Shown in pieces: positions 48,001-52,684 of a stretch of DNA of 64,000 nucleotides. The first letter of the stretch is position 1; each line of letters opens with the position of its first letter. Under the pieces are notes generated by a model, which saw only the letters and a list, made by a program, of their open reading frames with translations, ran no database searches and had not been told where the DNA came from. Source of the stretch: Sabellastarte sp. h YS-2021 (Eukaryota > Annelida > Polychaeta > Sabellida > Sabellidae); assembly GCA_964017235.1 (NCBI GenBank), contig OZ024939.1:44618241-44682240 (forward strand). Reading direction: 5' to 3'. Both the position numbers and the translations under genes were made by a program.

Positions 48001-48941
48001 TTTTTGTCTTAAACGTGTCAGAAGACTTGATTTACACCAGCAGTATTGTAAAGGAAATTAGGGGGCCACAGTGGCAGAGTGGTAACACTCTAGCCTCCCA
48101 CCTCTGAGATCGGAGTTCGGTTCCCCGGCCCGACCTCAAGTGGGAAAGCTGGTAGTTGCTTGCCGTGGGTCGGCAGGTTACAGTACAGAATCTTGACCAA
48201 CTGCATGCGCTGGTTTCCAGTGCCCATAAGACTACCCGTCGTGATATGGCCTATAAAATGTGTTGAAAGCGACATTAAAACTTAAATAAATAAAATGTAA
48301 CAGAAATTGTATAAACCTTGCTCAGTTTTTCATCTGAAATTTTGTCAACCTGGTCATACTTTGTCAAACTATTCTACTTTAAAGAGTCAGTTTGTACTAG
48401 CAATAATAATGAGGTGTTGTGCAGACCATGTACCGTGTCTCGCATGAAATTTGACAGCGGTGACTTAATGGTTTTAACCCACCCCCACCCCCCATCCTGC
48501 TGGCCAGAACCGTATATCACTACACTGTGGCTTTATATTTGTGCTTTGACAGGTTCCCTGACATTACATCAGTGGCAGAAGCTGGCTACCCCGCGACTTG
48601 ACGGCGTGCTGGAGTCTCGGCCTGGCGTGCAGATCCGTGGGGACCGCAGTCTGGAGCTGGAGGAGGAAATCTACTCCATCACTGACATCGAGGAGGACGG
48701 TATGTCTGAGTGTTCTGAGCATGCTCAAGGTTCTCATGGTTACTATGGTGATGGGGAGGCGGTACAGAGGTACATCAATAGCTGCCAGCGCCCCCGGGTG
48801 GACAGCGAGGGAAGCAGCATCCCTGGTTTTCCTATCGAGGACAACAGCGCTCCGCTTAACACCCAAAAAGCCAAGTCCTACATGGACGATTTCATAGCCG
48901 CCCAGCAGCTGCCCAAAAAGGGCATTTGCATAGTCATGTGA
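20800..48941 (+). CDS. TRAK1: TRAK/milton: trafficking kinesin-binding protein (14 coding exons; start exon not found)
   Basis: Exons 20800..21095, 23285..23343, 26131..26275, 38763..38839, 39635..39751, 41656..41741, 42063..42162, 42523..42732, 44180..44254, 44915..45132, 45412..45591, 46732..46857, 47679..47803 and 48553..48941 join in phase to 733 codons. The protein follows vertebrate TRAK1/2: LISLVEEQIPKYVLRADT, QMTKTYHDIEAVTRLLEE, the CC1 box AARIG (visible residues 200-204), the HAP1-N coiled coil to about residue 420, the Spindly-type motif LALE (438-441), GSNDLETALRRL and PEKLQIVKP. Family role: adaptor linking Miro on mitochondria to kinesin-1 and dynein-dynactin. The vertebrate C-terminal third is absent; the frame instead ends KKGICIVM, a CaaX box. 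Two alternative first exons precede exon 38,763. HAP1 is the only other family with this coiled coil, but the C-terminal blocks are TRAK-specific. Confidence 0.97.
21290..22180. repeat. Interspersed tandem-repeat element, family D (second block)
   Basis: Units of roughly 170-430 bp carry AATAATAAGGGAGA, AGCAGGGGTCAAAGGTCAAA, ATGGCGGCCATTTTGTTTTT and CTAGCCATATATCTTTTGTG. It begins about 200 bp after the TRAK exon donor. Same family as 17.6-18.35 kb. Confidence 0.65.
22163..22335 (+). mobile_element. hAT-type terminal fragment
   Basis: CAGGCCTGGGCAAA followed by alternating AATACATTT and AAGTATTCG motifs on both strands is typical of hAT transposon termini. No matching opposite end was found, so it is a fragment at best. 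Confidence 0.4.
22481..23166. repeat. Tandem duplication of a 342-bp unit
   Basis: 22,481-22,822 and 22,823-23,166 are almost identical (one or two changes in the TTATATTA run). Each unit contains a block from CATTCATCTACGAAACC to GCAATGCTCTAGTGACTATG that is also present, diverged, at 29,545-29,706. The sequence just left (ACAGTGCGAGCTAGAGCG) resembles the satellite monomer. Confidence 0.9.
23285..23343 (+). CDS. TRAK1: TRAK exon, EVDLISLVEEQ segment
   Basis: The exon has 59 bases (TTGTAG acceptor, CAG/GTGAGT donor) and encodes the split Asp plus IHSQDNVAEVDLISLVEEQ. It is collinear with DLPEVEIISLLEEQ in vertebrate TRAK1. Confidence 0.95.
23780..24125. repeat. Repeat with CCGTTTCCAGACTCTATCTC units
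   Basis: Two to three units of about 120 bp with AAATTCCGTTTC, GACTCTATCTCAAAGAAA, CACCTAGGCTA and GGCTGCCATCTT. The last unit holds AAGATGGCTGCCATCTT, a 17-bp near-palindrome of the YY1-like class seen in the other families. Confidence 0.65.
24669..25676 (+). mobile_element. Pearl-like element, short copy with about three core units
   Basis: It begins with the palindrome TATGTCCACCCC / GGGGGGTGGACATA (24,669-24,697) and ends about CTATTTCTAG, with GGTGGACAT and the stem ACATTA / TAATGT (25,592-25,617) near the end. Between 25,060 and 25,470 lie about two and a half copies of the 169-bp unit. The left arm, right arm and units all match the long copy at 55,050-63,355. No coding capacity was seen. 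The end motif CTAG-T resembles Helitron-type 3' ends; the assignment to Helentron/pearl is inference. Confidence 0.8.
25913..26130 (+). repeat. 77-bp tandem copies of an exon's 5' edge with acceptor
   Basis: The acceptor plus first 28-31 bases of the next TRAK exon occur three times at exact 77-bp spacing: exon-like starts at 25,977 and 26,054, then the true start at 26,131. Each has a pyrimidine-rich lead and TTTAG. Use of either upstream acceptor runs into a stop, so they are decoys. A partial fourth copy lies at 25,913. Confidence 0.9.
26131..26275 (+). CDS. TRAK1: TRAK exon, IPKYVLRADT segment
   Basis: The exon has 48 codons plus one base and donor A/GTGAGT. IPKYVLRADTLT and DLDLTSELVEETLKYF are collinear with LPHYKLRADT and IDLTTEQIEETLKYF of human TRAK1. 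It is the start of the HAP1-N region. It is followed by a 12.5-kb intron that holds both alternative first exons. Confidence 0.96.
26340..26728. mobile_element. hAT-like MITE, old
   Basis: AGGGCTG at the left and CAGCCCT at the right are flanked by GTTATTAT and TTTATTCT (six of eight alike). Internal GGTTACTCAA and AGTACTCGG motifs recur on both strands. About 390 bp, no ORF. Confidence 0.5.
26729..28411. other. TRAK intron, repeat-like but unclassified
   Basis: 27,180-28,330 reads like degraded interspersed repeat (GCTTATAGCTTGGCAACCACTGGGCGGATTC type) without clear ends. No exon candidates were found. Confidence 0.4.
28412..28672. repeat. Three tandem units of approximately 94-112 bp
   Basis: Each unit carries CAAGTCCGTGAACAGGAAAT, TTTTCATCTTAAACCAGC and the palindrome CTCATTAATATTAATGAG. 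Units 2 and 3 are longer than unit 1. No known family. Confidence 0.85.
28960..29706 (+). mobile_element. Relative of the pearl-like element, diverged core units
   Basis: About four units of roughly 150 bp (28,975-29,515) share GCGATTTC, AATTTTCGACCC, AGGGTATCTG and GCCATTTTGAATTT in the same order as the 169-bp monomer. A right arm follows (29,545-29,706) that is also found in the 342-bp duplication at 22.5-23.2 kb and ends in CTCTAGT. It is older than the 55-kb array. Confidence 0.65.
30180..31125 (+). pseudogene. PIF/Harbinger transposase (HARBI1-like), decayed
   Basis: Ordered blocks of a Harbinger transposase can be read: FIRLDPDIFHELL near 30,255, GIDGKHVTIRCPQNGG near 30,400, DVGTNSSCLDSQDFGDCDLK near 30,504, DDAFA near 30,660, PNDQRIFNNRLS near 30,714, then ENAFGAMANTFG and CTVVACCIMLNL to about 30,885. 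They follow family order (HTH side, then the DDE core), but lie in at least two frames with internal stops, so the copy is dead. The longest intact stretch is the 146-codon frame at 30,685-31,125. Terminal inverted repeats and the MYB-like partner gene were not found. It lies in a TRAK intron in the same orientation and is a plain cut-and-paste DNA transposon relic, not a host HARBI1 gene. Confidence 0.88.
31126..34200. other. TRAK intron, no gene recognised
   Basis: Contains an AAT microsatellite at about 32,288-32,312 and otherwise A+T-rich unique-looking sequence. A 92-codon frame at 33,907-34,185 has no recognisable domain. Confidence 0.45.
32288..32312. repeat. (AAT)n microsatellite
   Basis: Six to seven AAT/ATA units follow an A-run. 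Confidence 0.85.
34306..34338 (+). promoter_or_regulatory. 10-bp GC-rich hairpin in the leader of alternative exon 1a
   Basis: CTGGAGGCGC, a 13-base loop, and GCGCCTCCAG form a perfect stem about 200 bases before the ATG at 34,536. It lies in a local G+C-rich patch, in line with a promoter or leader region. Function unknown. Confidence 0.6.
34536..34836 (+). CDS. TRAK1: TRAK alternative first exon 1a (predicted)
   Basis: An ATG in good context (AAGATGG) opens 100 codons ending in a phase-1 donor, G/GTATTG. The next TRAK exon (38,763) needs exactly phase 1, giving SKR-V-LCSERLSQM. The protein starts MAGMFSFQLTPTPSNPQ, is rich in Ser, Gly, Gln and Asp, and has SDTDDHLHVVITESSPTPN followed by the basic RDIKRKLRSKR. 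It would replace the Pro-rich N-terminus and the IPKYVLRADT exon. Alternative N-termini are known for Drosophila Milton. No homologous exon in other species is recognised, so this is inferred from frame, phase and position. Confidence 0.6.
35348..35580 (-). mobile_element. tRNA-derived SINE
   Basis: On the minus strand: head GGACCACAGTGGCGCAGTGG (box A), GAGGTTCAAACC (box B), then body CCTTGACCAACTGTATGTAC, GTGTTGAAAGTAACGTTAAA and an A-rich tail. Same family as 48.1 and 52.5 kb. Confidence 0.85.
35581..36922. other. TRAK intron, nothing recognised
   Basis: A+T-rich. The last 250 bp before 36,923 could be the leader of alternative exon 1b. Confidence 0.4.
36923..37070 (+). CDS. TRAK1: TRAK alternative first exon 1b (predicted)
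   Basis: An open frame from ATG 36,923, or more simply the inner ATG 37,028, ends at donor ACAG/GTAAAC in phase 1, the phase required by the exon at 38,763. The short form would read MEGTDLDDLAEMAT-V-LCSERLSQM. It would give a TRAK lacking all residues before the coiled coil. Support is phase, donor and an acidic peptide only; transcript data would be needed to choose the start. Confidence 0.45.
37300..37580. repeat. Degenerate tandem repeat, approximately 60-75 bp units
   Basis: AGTGCTCAGTAATGCAGTGTC, in variant forms, and CTCCTGTAATCTGAGATGG recur three to four times. Confidence 0.7.
37581..38762. other. TRAK intron, nothing recognised
   Basis: No supported feature before the acceptor TGTTTCAG at 38,762. 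Confidence 0.5.
38763..38839 (+). CDS. TRAK1: TRAK exon, QMTKTYHDIEAVTRLLEE
   Basis: The exon has 77 bases. It is the most conserved segment of the family (human QMTKTYNDIDAVTRLLEE). It begins in phase 1, so it accepts the upstream exon and both alternative first exons. Confidence 0.98.
39635..39751 (+). CDS. TRAK1: TRAK exon, CC1 box
   Basis: The exon has 39 codons: KESDLELAARIGQGLLEKNK and onward. AARIG is the CC1-box AAxxG motif through which coiled-coil adaptors bind dynein light intermediate chain. Confidence 0.98.
40319..40520. repeat. Approximately 118-bp direct duplication in intron
   Basis: AAGACAATAAATCACATACA and TGAGGAAGTGACTG, in variant form, occur at 40,319 and 40,437. Confidence 0.75.
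40880..41045. repeat. Short imperfect duplications around TGTACTGACAG
   Basis: TTGTACTGACAGCTGATTCCCACAG and CTGTACTGACAGGTGATTCTC-like copies lie about 70 bp apart. Confidence 0.55.
41527..41563 (+). mobile_element. Truncated copy of the 8.6-kb hAT-like MITE
   Basis: AAGGCAGGGTCGGTAACACC matches the left end of the element at 8,601. The opposite end is absent. Confidence 0.6.
41656..41741 (+). CDS. TRAK1: TRAK exon, coiled coil ISQLRHEV
   Basis: The exon has 28 codons plus two bases and donor GA/GTATGT. ISQLRHEVTMKDALLQMY matches VSQLRHELSMKDELLQFY in human TRAK1. Its 3' edge is duplicated in the intron. Confidence 0.97.
41718..41880 (+). repeat. Tandem copy of an exon 3' edge with its donor
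   Basis: The last approximately 23 exon bases and about 50 intron bases (ACCTCACCC-A/GTATGTATTC through CAGTGTATTAAAACA) are repeated once, about 97 bp downstream, keeping the donor sequence. Confidence 0.85.
42063..42162 (+). CDS. TRAK1: TRAK exon, coiled coil VKQLEEENLKLKVQ
   Basis: The exon completes a split Glu, then has 33 codons. VLNKKVKQLEEENLKLK matches SLQKKLKDLEEENVVLR. Its donor CAG/GTCAGT is followed by several copies of the donor region. Confidence 0.97.
42155..42450 (+). repeat. Approximately 41-42-bp tandem copies of a donor region
   Basis: GGTCAGTGAATGGCCGGTAAT-like units recur five to six times. The second donor (TGG/GTCAGT at 42,204/42,205) lies 42 bp downstream in an open frame, so its use would add 14 residues without a frame change. 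Later copies diverge. Confidence 0.8.
42523..42732 (+). CDS. TRAK1: TRAK exon, coiled coil with VNDCVQQL
   Basis: The exon has 70 codons. EEQEMHLVNDCVQQLDTAN matches YEEKEQQLVNDCVKELRDAN of human TRAK1. It ends GKHEK at donor AAAAG/GTGAGT, the founder of the 62-bp array. Confidence 0.98.
42682..43550 (+). repeat. 62-bp exon-edge minisatellite, 14 copies including the exon itself
   Basis: Thirteen intronic copies follow the true exon end. Each contains about 45 exon bases (ACAGGCCTACTGAGTAAACT to AAGCATGAAAAG), the donor GTGAGTGC and TTAAAC. Most keep a perfect donor; two have it damaged. Copies are 90-100 percent alike. Any downstream donor used from the true exon would meet the TAA three codons into the intron. 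Confidence 0.97.
43551..44179. other. TRAK intron remainder, nothing recognised
   Basis: A+T-rich; leads to the acceptor TTTTTTGCAG. Confidence 0.5.
44180..44254 (+). CDS. TRAK1: TRAK exon, coiled coil QIHENDELRQQVV
   Basis: The exon has 25 codons, corresponding to the ENEELVQHLGAAKDAQRQLTAEL region of human TRAK1. Donor GAG/GTGGGT. Confidence 0.95.
44591..44914 (+). repeat. 92-bp tandem copies of an exon 5' edge with acceptor
   Basis: Units with acceptor CCCGTTTGCAG followed by TTGGGTGAGTTGGAGGAGCG and about 25 more exon bases start at about 44,639, 44,731 and 44,823, then the true exon at 44,915. Copies are more than 95 percent identical. Choosing an upstream acceptor leads in frame to GTA TAA, so these are non-productive decoys. 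Confidence 0.95.
44915..45132 (+). CDS. TRAK1: TRAK exon, end of coiled coil and Spindly motif
   Basis: The exon has 72 codons plus two bases. LGELEERYEECVSLLYEKQN matches LRELEDKYAECMEMLHEAQE. LALELEKS aligns with SLAAEIEG of human TRAK; LALE fits the L(F/A)xE Spindly motif used to contact the dynactin pointed end. Confidence 0.97.
45412..45591 (+). CDS. TRAK1: TRAK exon, VLETAKSVRRAIDRASS
   Basis: The exon has 180 bases, phase 2 to 2. RVLETAKSVRRAI corresponds to KRVFETVRNINQVV; a Ser/Asp-rich stretch follows. Its 3' edge founded a minisatellite. Confidence 0.95.
45545..46290 (+). repeat. Exon 3'-edge minisatellite, units about 50-60 bp, interrupted by a SINE
   Basis: Copies of GACAGTGACATCCCCAGTAA plus CATACACAGCACAAG/GTATGTATACCACAGG recur about ten times from the exon end to 46,290. 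Several keep AAG/GTATGT donors. Reading from the exon into the intron meets TGA after 11 codons. Confidence 0.9.
45825..46069 (+). mobile_element. tRNA-derived SINE inserted in the minisatellite
   Basis: Head GGTGGTGTAGCGGGTAGAGT (box A) and GGTTCGAATCTCGGCC (box B), body TCTTGACCAACTGGTATGCA, tail GGCTGTTGAACACGACGTAA plus (AAATCT)n. ACCACTTGTAT flanks both sides, but the host minisatellite carries that motif anyway, so the target duplication is not certain. Confidence 0.88.
46732..46857 (+). CDS. TRAK1: TRAK exon, GSNDLETALRRL
   Basis: The exon has 126 bases, phase 2 to 2. KPGVPGSNDLETALRRLTRE matches KPGTPGTPGSHDLETALRRLSLR. Its 3' edge (GTGCACTGGACAG/GTGGGT) is copied downstream. Confidence 0.97.
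46840..47480 (+). repeat. Degenerate exon 3'-edge repeat
   Basis: ACAGAGTGCACTGGACAGGT-like motifs recur about eight to ten times with irregular 50-75-bp spacing, interleaved with TAGACAAATAAAAC. Some copies retain CAG/GTGGGT or AAG/GTGAGT. More diverged than the 62-bp array, therefore older. Confidence 0.8.
47679..47803 (+). CDS. TRAK1: TRAK exon, PEKLQIVKPMEG
   Basis: The exon has 125 bases. TPTPCPTPDSYMSTGS corresponds to LTPTESIMSLGT, and IPEKLQIVKPMEG is near-identical to LPEKLQIVKPLEG in vertebrate TRAK1/2. Donor G/GTGAGT, phase 1. Confidence 0.98.
48060..48296 (+). mobile_element. tRNA-derived SINE
   Basis: GGCCACAGTGGCAGAGTGG head, GGAGTTCGGTTCCCC box B, CTTGACCAACTGCATGCGC body, GTTGAAAGCGACATTAAAAC and (AAAT)n tail. 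Same family as 35.4 and 52.5 kb. Confidence 0.88.
48553..48941 (+). CDS. TRAK1: TRAK terminal exon with CaaX end
   Basis: LTLHQWQKLATPRLDGVLES and RPGV match LHHWQQLAQPHLGGILDPRPGV of human TRAK1. EEEIYSITDIEEDG aligns with LDEVYCLNDFEEDD. After that the frame leaves the vertebrate sequence: YYGDGEAVQRYINSC, then PLNTQKAKSYMDDF and LPKKGICIVM-stop (TGA 48,939-48,941). An internal donor, GACG/GTATGT at 48,699/48,700, lies exactly where homology ends, so this tail may be one of two C-termini. Confidence 0.95.
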
Positions 48942-50978
48942 AAACCCCTGGTGGTGACATACTGAACTAAACTTTCCCCTAATTCTAAACAGCTTTTCTA
49001 TCATCATAACACCCCAGTCTACAGAACTAACTCGTTTCAGTGATGTTTAAGTGTGGCACGTCTGTCTTGGAGCCCTGGTGGTAGTATTGTGAACTAAAGG
49101 TTTTTCTTCTTTAAATGTATGGCATGTATTCCTTGGTGGTGGCATCTAACACCAATAGCGCTTTCTCTGCATGCATGTGTGTCATCTTGTGTTCTTAACT
49201 TAAACTGATTGCTTCTCACACCAAAGACTTGATTGCAAAAGTTGACAACTGACGTCTGAATCACTGCTGTGTTAAAAGTTCATATCACTTGCTTCAATAT
49301 GCTCTGAAAACTGAAACTATATCTTAAGGCATTAATTTTGTCACCATTTTGTGAAATGCTTTGTTTTATTGATGTATCTTATTCATTTGTTATTATTCAT
49401 TGAGATTTTAAAGATGTTGTTTAATTATTCTCTTCAGATTTCAATTAAATTCCATTATTTTCAAAGACAGTGCAGATCATTGAGAAGCATTTATGGAGAT
49501 TCTATGTGAACTTCAAGACTCCAAACTTTGAACAATGTTTTAGTATGTGAATTATTTTGTACAGTTTGTATTTTATGTTTCTGTTTCGAACCTCACAGGT
49601 CAAGTGTCTCACTTTTGCATTCAAGTCTCGCTCTATGTTTCTGTAAATATTAGTGATGGTAAATGGCTTGCATATCTGCATCCAGAAAACTTTTAAAAAA
49701 TTAATTTGACATTTTAAATATCTTTTGAAAAATGAATCACTCTTAATTATGTGAAAAACAATAAATTATTAAAATTGACGTAAACTACTTCCAACAATTT
49801 TGATAGAGAAAATCTGCCAAGTTTATCCAATGATATCTTATTTGTGGTAAAAGAATCGTAAAATATGGTTTACTTCCAATTTTTATGTTTTCTGATTTGA
49901 TACAGAATAACGCAAACTGTTGTGTAGATAACGCTTTCCTGCATGTTTGCTTTTTAAAACACTAACACTCTGTAGACACTTGGCCTGTTCAGGCTCACAT
50001 TAAGCTTCTAGTCTGACTAAATCTGCTATATTGTTGATACAGTTTGTTATGGAGATCATCACTGATAAGCTACCTTATATAGTTTACCATCTTTGTTTAA
50101 AAAAAATCACATCCTAACCACTGAAGTAGTGTTCTTATACCCAGAAAGTGTTCAGAAACCCATTTTAAAGCATTGTTTATGAATAAAGAAAATTTAAGAT
50201 CCCACAGTCAAGAAAGATGGCTCCTCCACTCGACTAGAGACACATCCCATTGAAAAGTGAACTATTATGAAAAATATAGCTTCAGCGCACAGTCATTAAA
50301 TTGAGACTGATTTAGGTTAGGTGCTGTAATGTAAAATACATATGTATAAAAGTGTTCAACATAAATATAGCAGTATCTTAATTGAGTTATTTTGTATTGG
50401 TATAAATATTGAATAGACTGATATATCTGAATCCTTAATTAAAGCAAAGTTCACTTGATTTAACTTTCTAGAAATCTGACAGATAATAATCACATTGATT
50501 CAGGTTTTTATCAGTGTAAGATTGAATATAGACTTCATGAAAAGCTCATCTTTCGCCTACTGGTACAGCAGTAGGGTTTTATTGCAGTCATGTTTTCGCA
50601 GGCTACACAGCCTGTGTAATTATATGTCAGAGATACAGGCATCTGTTGCAAGGCATTAAAAATCTGTTTTAAACCTAATTTTTATCAGCCTAGGCTCAGG
50701 TTACAACTAATCAAGCTTCAGCTTAAAATTAGCCTAGACTTAGGCTCTGATGTCCAGTAAGTTGATGCTAGAGCCTTGCCTCAAACATCTGCTCAAGCCA
50801 GAGCTTTTTCGTGTGTCGACATGACCTTGACATGGGCTTTTCTTGTTTTCTTATGAAGATCTCTGACCAGCAGTTGGAATCAAATGAAGGTTATTTTGTA
50901 GTCATAAGGTTATTTTTGGTTCATATGTTACTTTTAAGTTAATTTAAGTGTCTTTCATTTGTTAGTGTTTTAAATAAA
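48942..50978 (+). other. TRAK 3' UTR (probable)
   Basis: No open frame or repeat interrupts the 2 kb after the stop. AATAAA occurs at 49,760, 50,182 and 50,973. The last is followed by a T/GT-rich stretch. Confidence 0.6.
50973..50978 (+). terminator. Probable TRAK polyadenylation signal
   Basis: AATAAA followed at 15-50 bases by TTGCTGCTTTTCTGTTTGTT, a good downstream element. The upstream AATAAA at 50,182 is an alternative. Confidence 0.5.
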
Positions 50979-51179
50979 TGTTGCTTGCTGCTTTTCTGTT
51001 TGTTTTTGTTTTGACTGTTTTGAGTTACAAACCACACACTTTTAATATGTCCCTGAACATTGCCGAGGATATTTTGGTTTAGAGCTCATCATTTCTCTAC
51101 CGCTGCACATATTTCTTTTTATACATTATTATTTAAAAAGTTGTGTAACATAGTAACATGTATGCAAGGGCAAGTAGCT

Positions 51180-52080
51180 TCTTTTTGGTGACCATAACCC
51201 TTAAAGGTCAAGGGCAATGGCAGCCTCGAGAAGGTCAAATTTGTGGCCATTTTCACCTGATTCTTAACTTCTAGAATACTATAGCTTTGATCATGTTTTG
51301 GTTAATTTGTATAACAGGTATATATCTGCTCCATAAACCTGCAAAAACCTGACCTTGAATCTCTTTGATGTCACTTTGTGAGCACAAGAAAAGTACCCCA
51401 CTGAGACCTGTTTAGCCTTGTTTTTGCATTTTTTTTGCTTCTAGATATGGAAATGCACAATGGAAGTCATACACATTTGATGTGTAGCGTGAGAAAATCA
51501 TTAAGTATTGATATTAACTACCTGGACCTTCACTCCCTTGGTCATCTGACCTTTGACCTCTGTTCAGTATCAGATGGGGTATTCACCAAAAAGCCTTATC
51601 TGCCTTATTATTGTCCCTGCGGGGTTATAACGTCACAACAAGTTAGATCAAGTCATAGTATGCAAATCTTTTCAAAAGGTTTAATTAGACCTATGACTCG
51701 AACGTCAAAGTGAAAGAGGGTTTTGATACTGAAAAGGTATTATATCTTTCTTATAGGTTGAAGGGGTTTTAATGTCATAACAACTTGTGAGAAGTCATGG
51801 GTTGTGAATCCTTTTACCAGATCATATTGACTTGTGACCATTACTTCAAGGTCAAATGGGGTCTTATGTCCATTATTATTGGAATCATGGGCTGCAAATA
51901 TTTTTGTAAGATTAAATTTAACATTTAACACCTGTTTAACATTCAAGCACCTTGTTCCTCCTCTATTGGGGAATTCCCTGTGTATTGTTCTGAATTTGTC
52001 CAATCTGGAGATATGCAGAATTGATTTGCAAGGTCTGGAAGTTATGACTTCTGATGTAATAACAAGACTCGTTTAGACCC
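51180..52080. repeat. Interspersed-repeat-like region with AAGGTCAAA motifs
   Basis: TTAAAGGTCAAGGGCAATGG, ACTTCAAGGTCAAATGGGG, ATCATGGGCTGCAAATATTT and GACCTTTGACC resemble the core of the 15.4-kb element (TCAAGGTCAAA, ATCATGGGCTGGGAATCTTT) but are too diverged to align by eye. Confidence 0.5.
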
Positions 52081-52454
52081 TGGATTACAGTTGCTAGAAC
52101 ATTGAGTTTCACTGATGTACTTTTTGAACTTCATGGTAGATTATGATTCTATTGTACACAGATGTAACAAAACAGGCTGAACTTCTGCTTCTTGTAGTTT
52201 GACAGTTTTTTCGGGTGTCACTAAACCTTCCCTACGATCCAATGATTGCTAAAATTTGTGGTTGTGTGGATTTTCATCAGAAAGGAATCATATTATGTGG
52301 TCAAACAATACTTTTGACAGAAAACATTGGAAAAACAGATTTTCTTTCATGAGCCATCTTTTCATGGCTTGTGTGTGGGGGATGCTACCCTCTCTCCTGG
52401 TTATCAACTATAGGGTCCTATGTCATGCAACCAGATCTCCACCTGACACCAGTT

Positions 52455-52684
52455 AAGGGCCATGGTGACGCAGTGGTAACACAGTCACCTCCCACCTCTG
52501 GGATAAGAGTTTGAATCCCAGCCTGACCTCGAGTGGGAAAGCTGGTGGTTGCTTTCTGTTGGTCGGCAGGTTAGAGTTCAGAACCTTGACCAACTGTATG
52601 TGCTAGATTCCTCTGCACTTCCAACAACCAGTTACAATGTAACATAATTTACTTGTGAAATAAAACACTAAATAAGAAAATAAA
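52455..52684 (+). mobile_element. tRNA-derived SINE
   Basis: GGCCATGGTGACGCAGTGG head, GAGTTTGAATCCCAGCC box B, CTTGACCAACTGTATGTGC body, A/T-rich tail AATAAAACACTAAATAAG. More diverged than the other copies. Confidence 0.85.

Noticed and set aside
48564-49007. 147-codon minus-strand frame opposite the last TRAK exon
   Set aside because: It is a shadow of a G+C-rich coding exon with strong homology on the plus strand.
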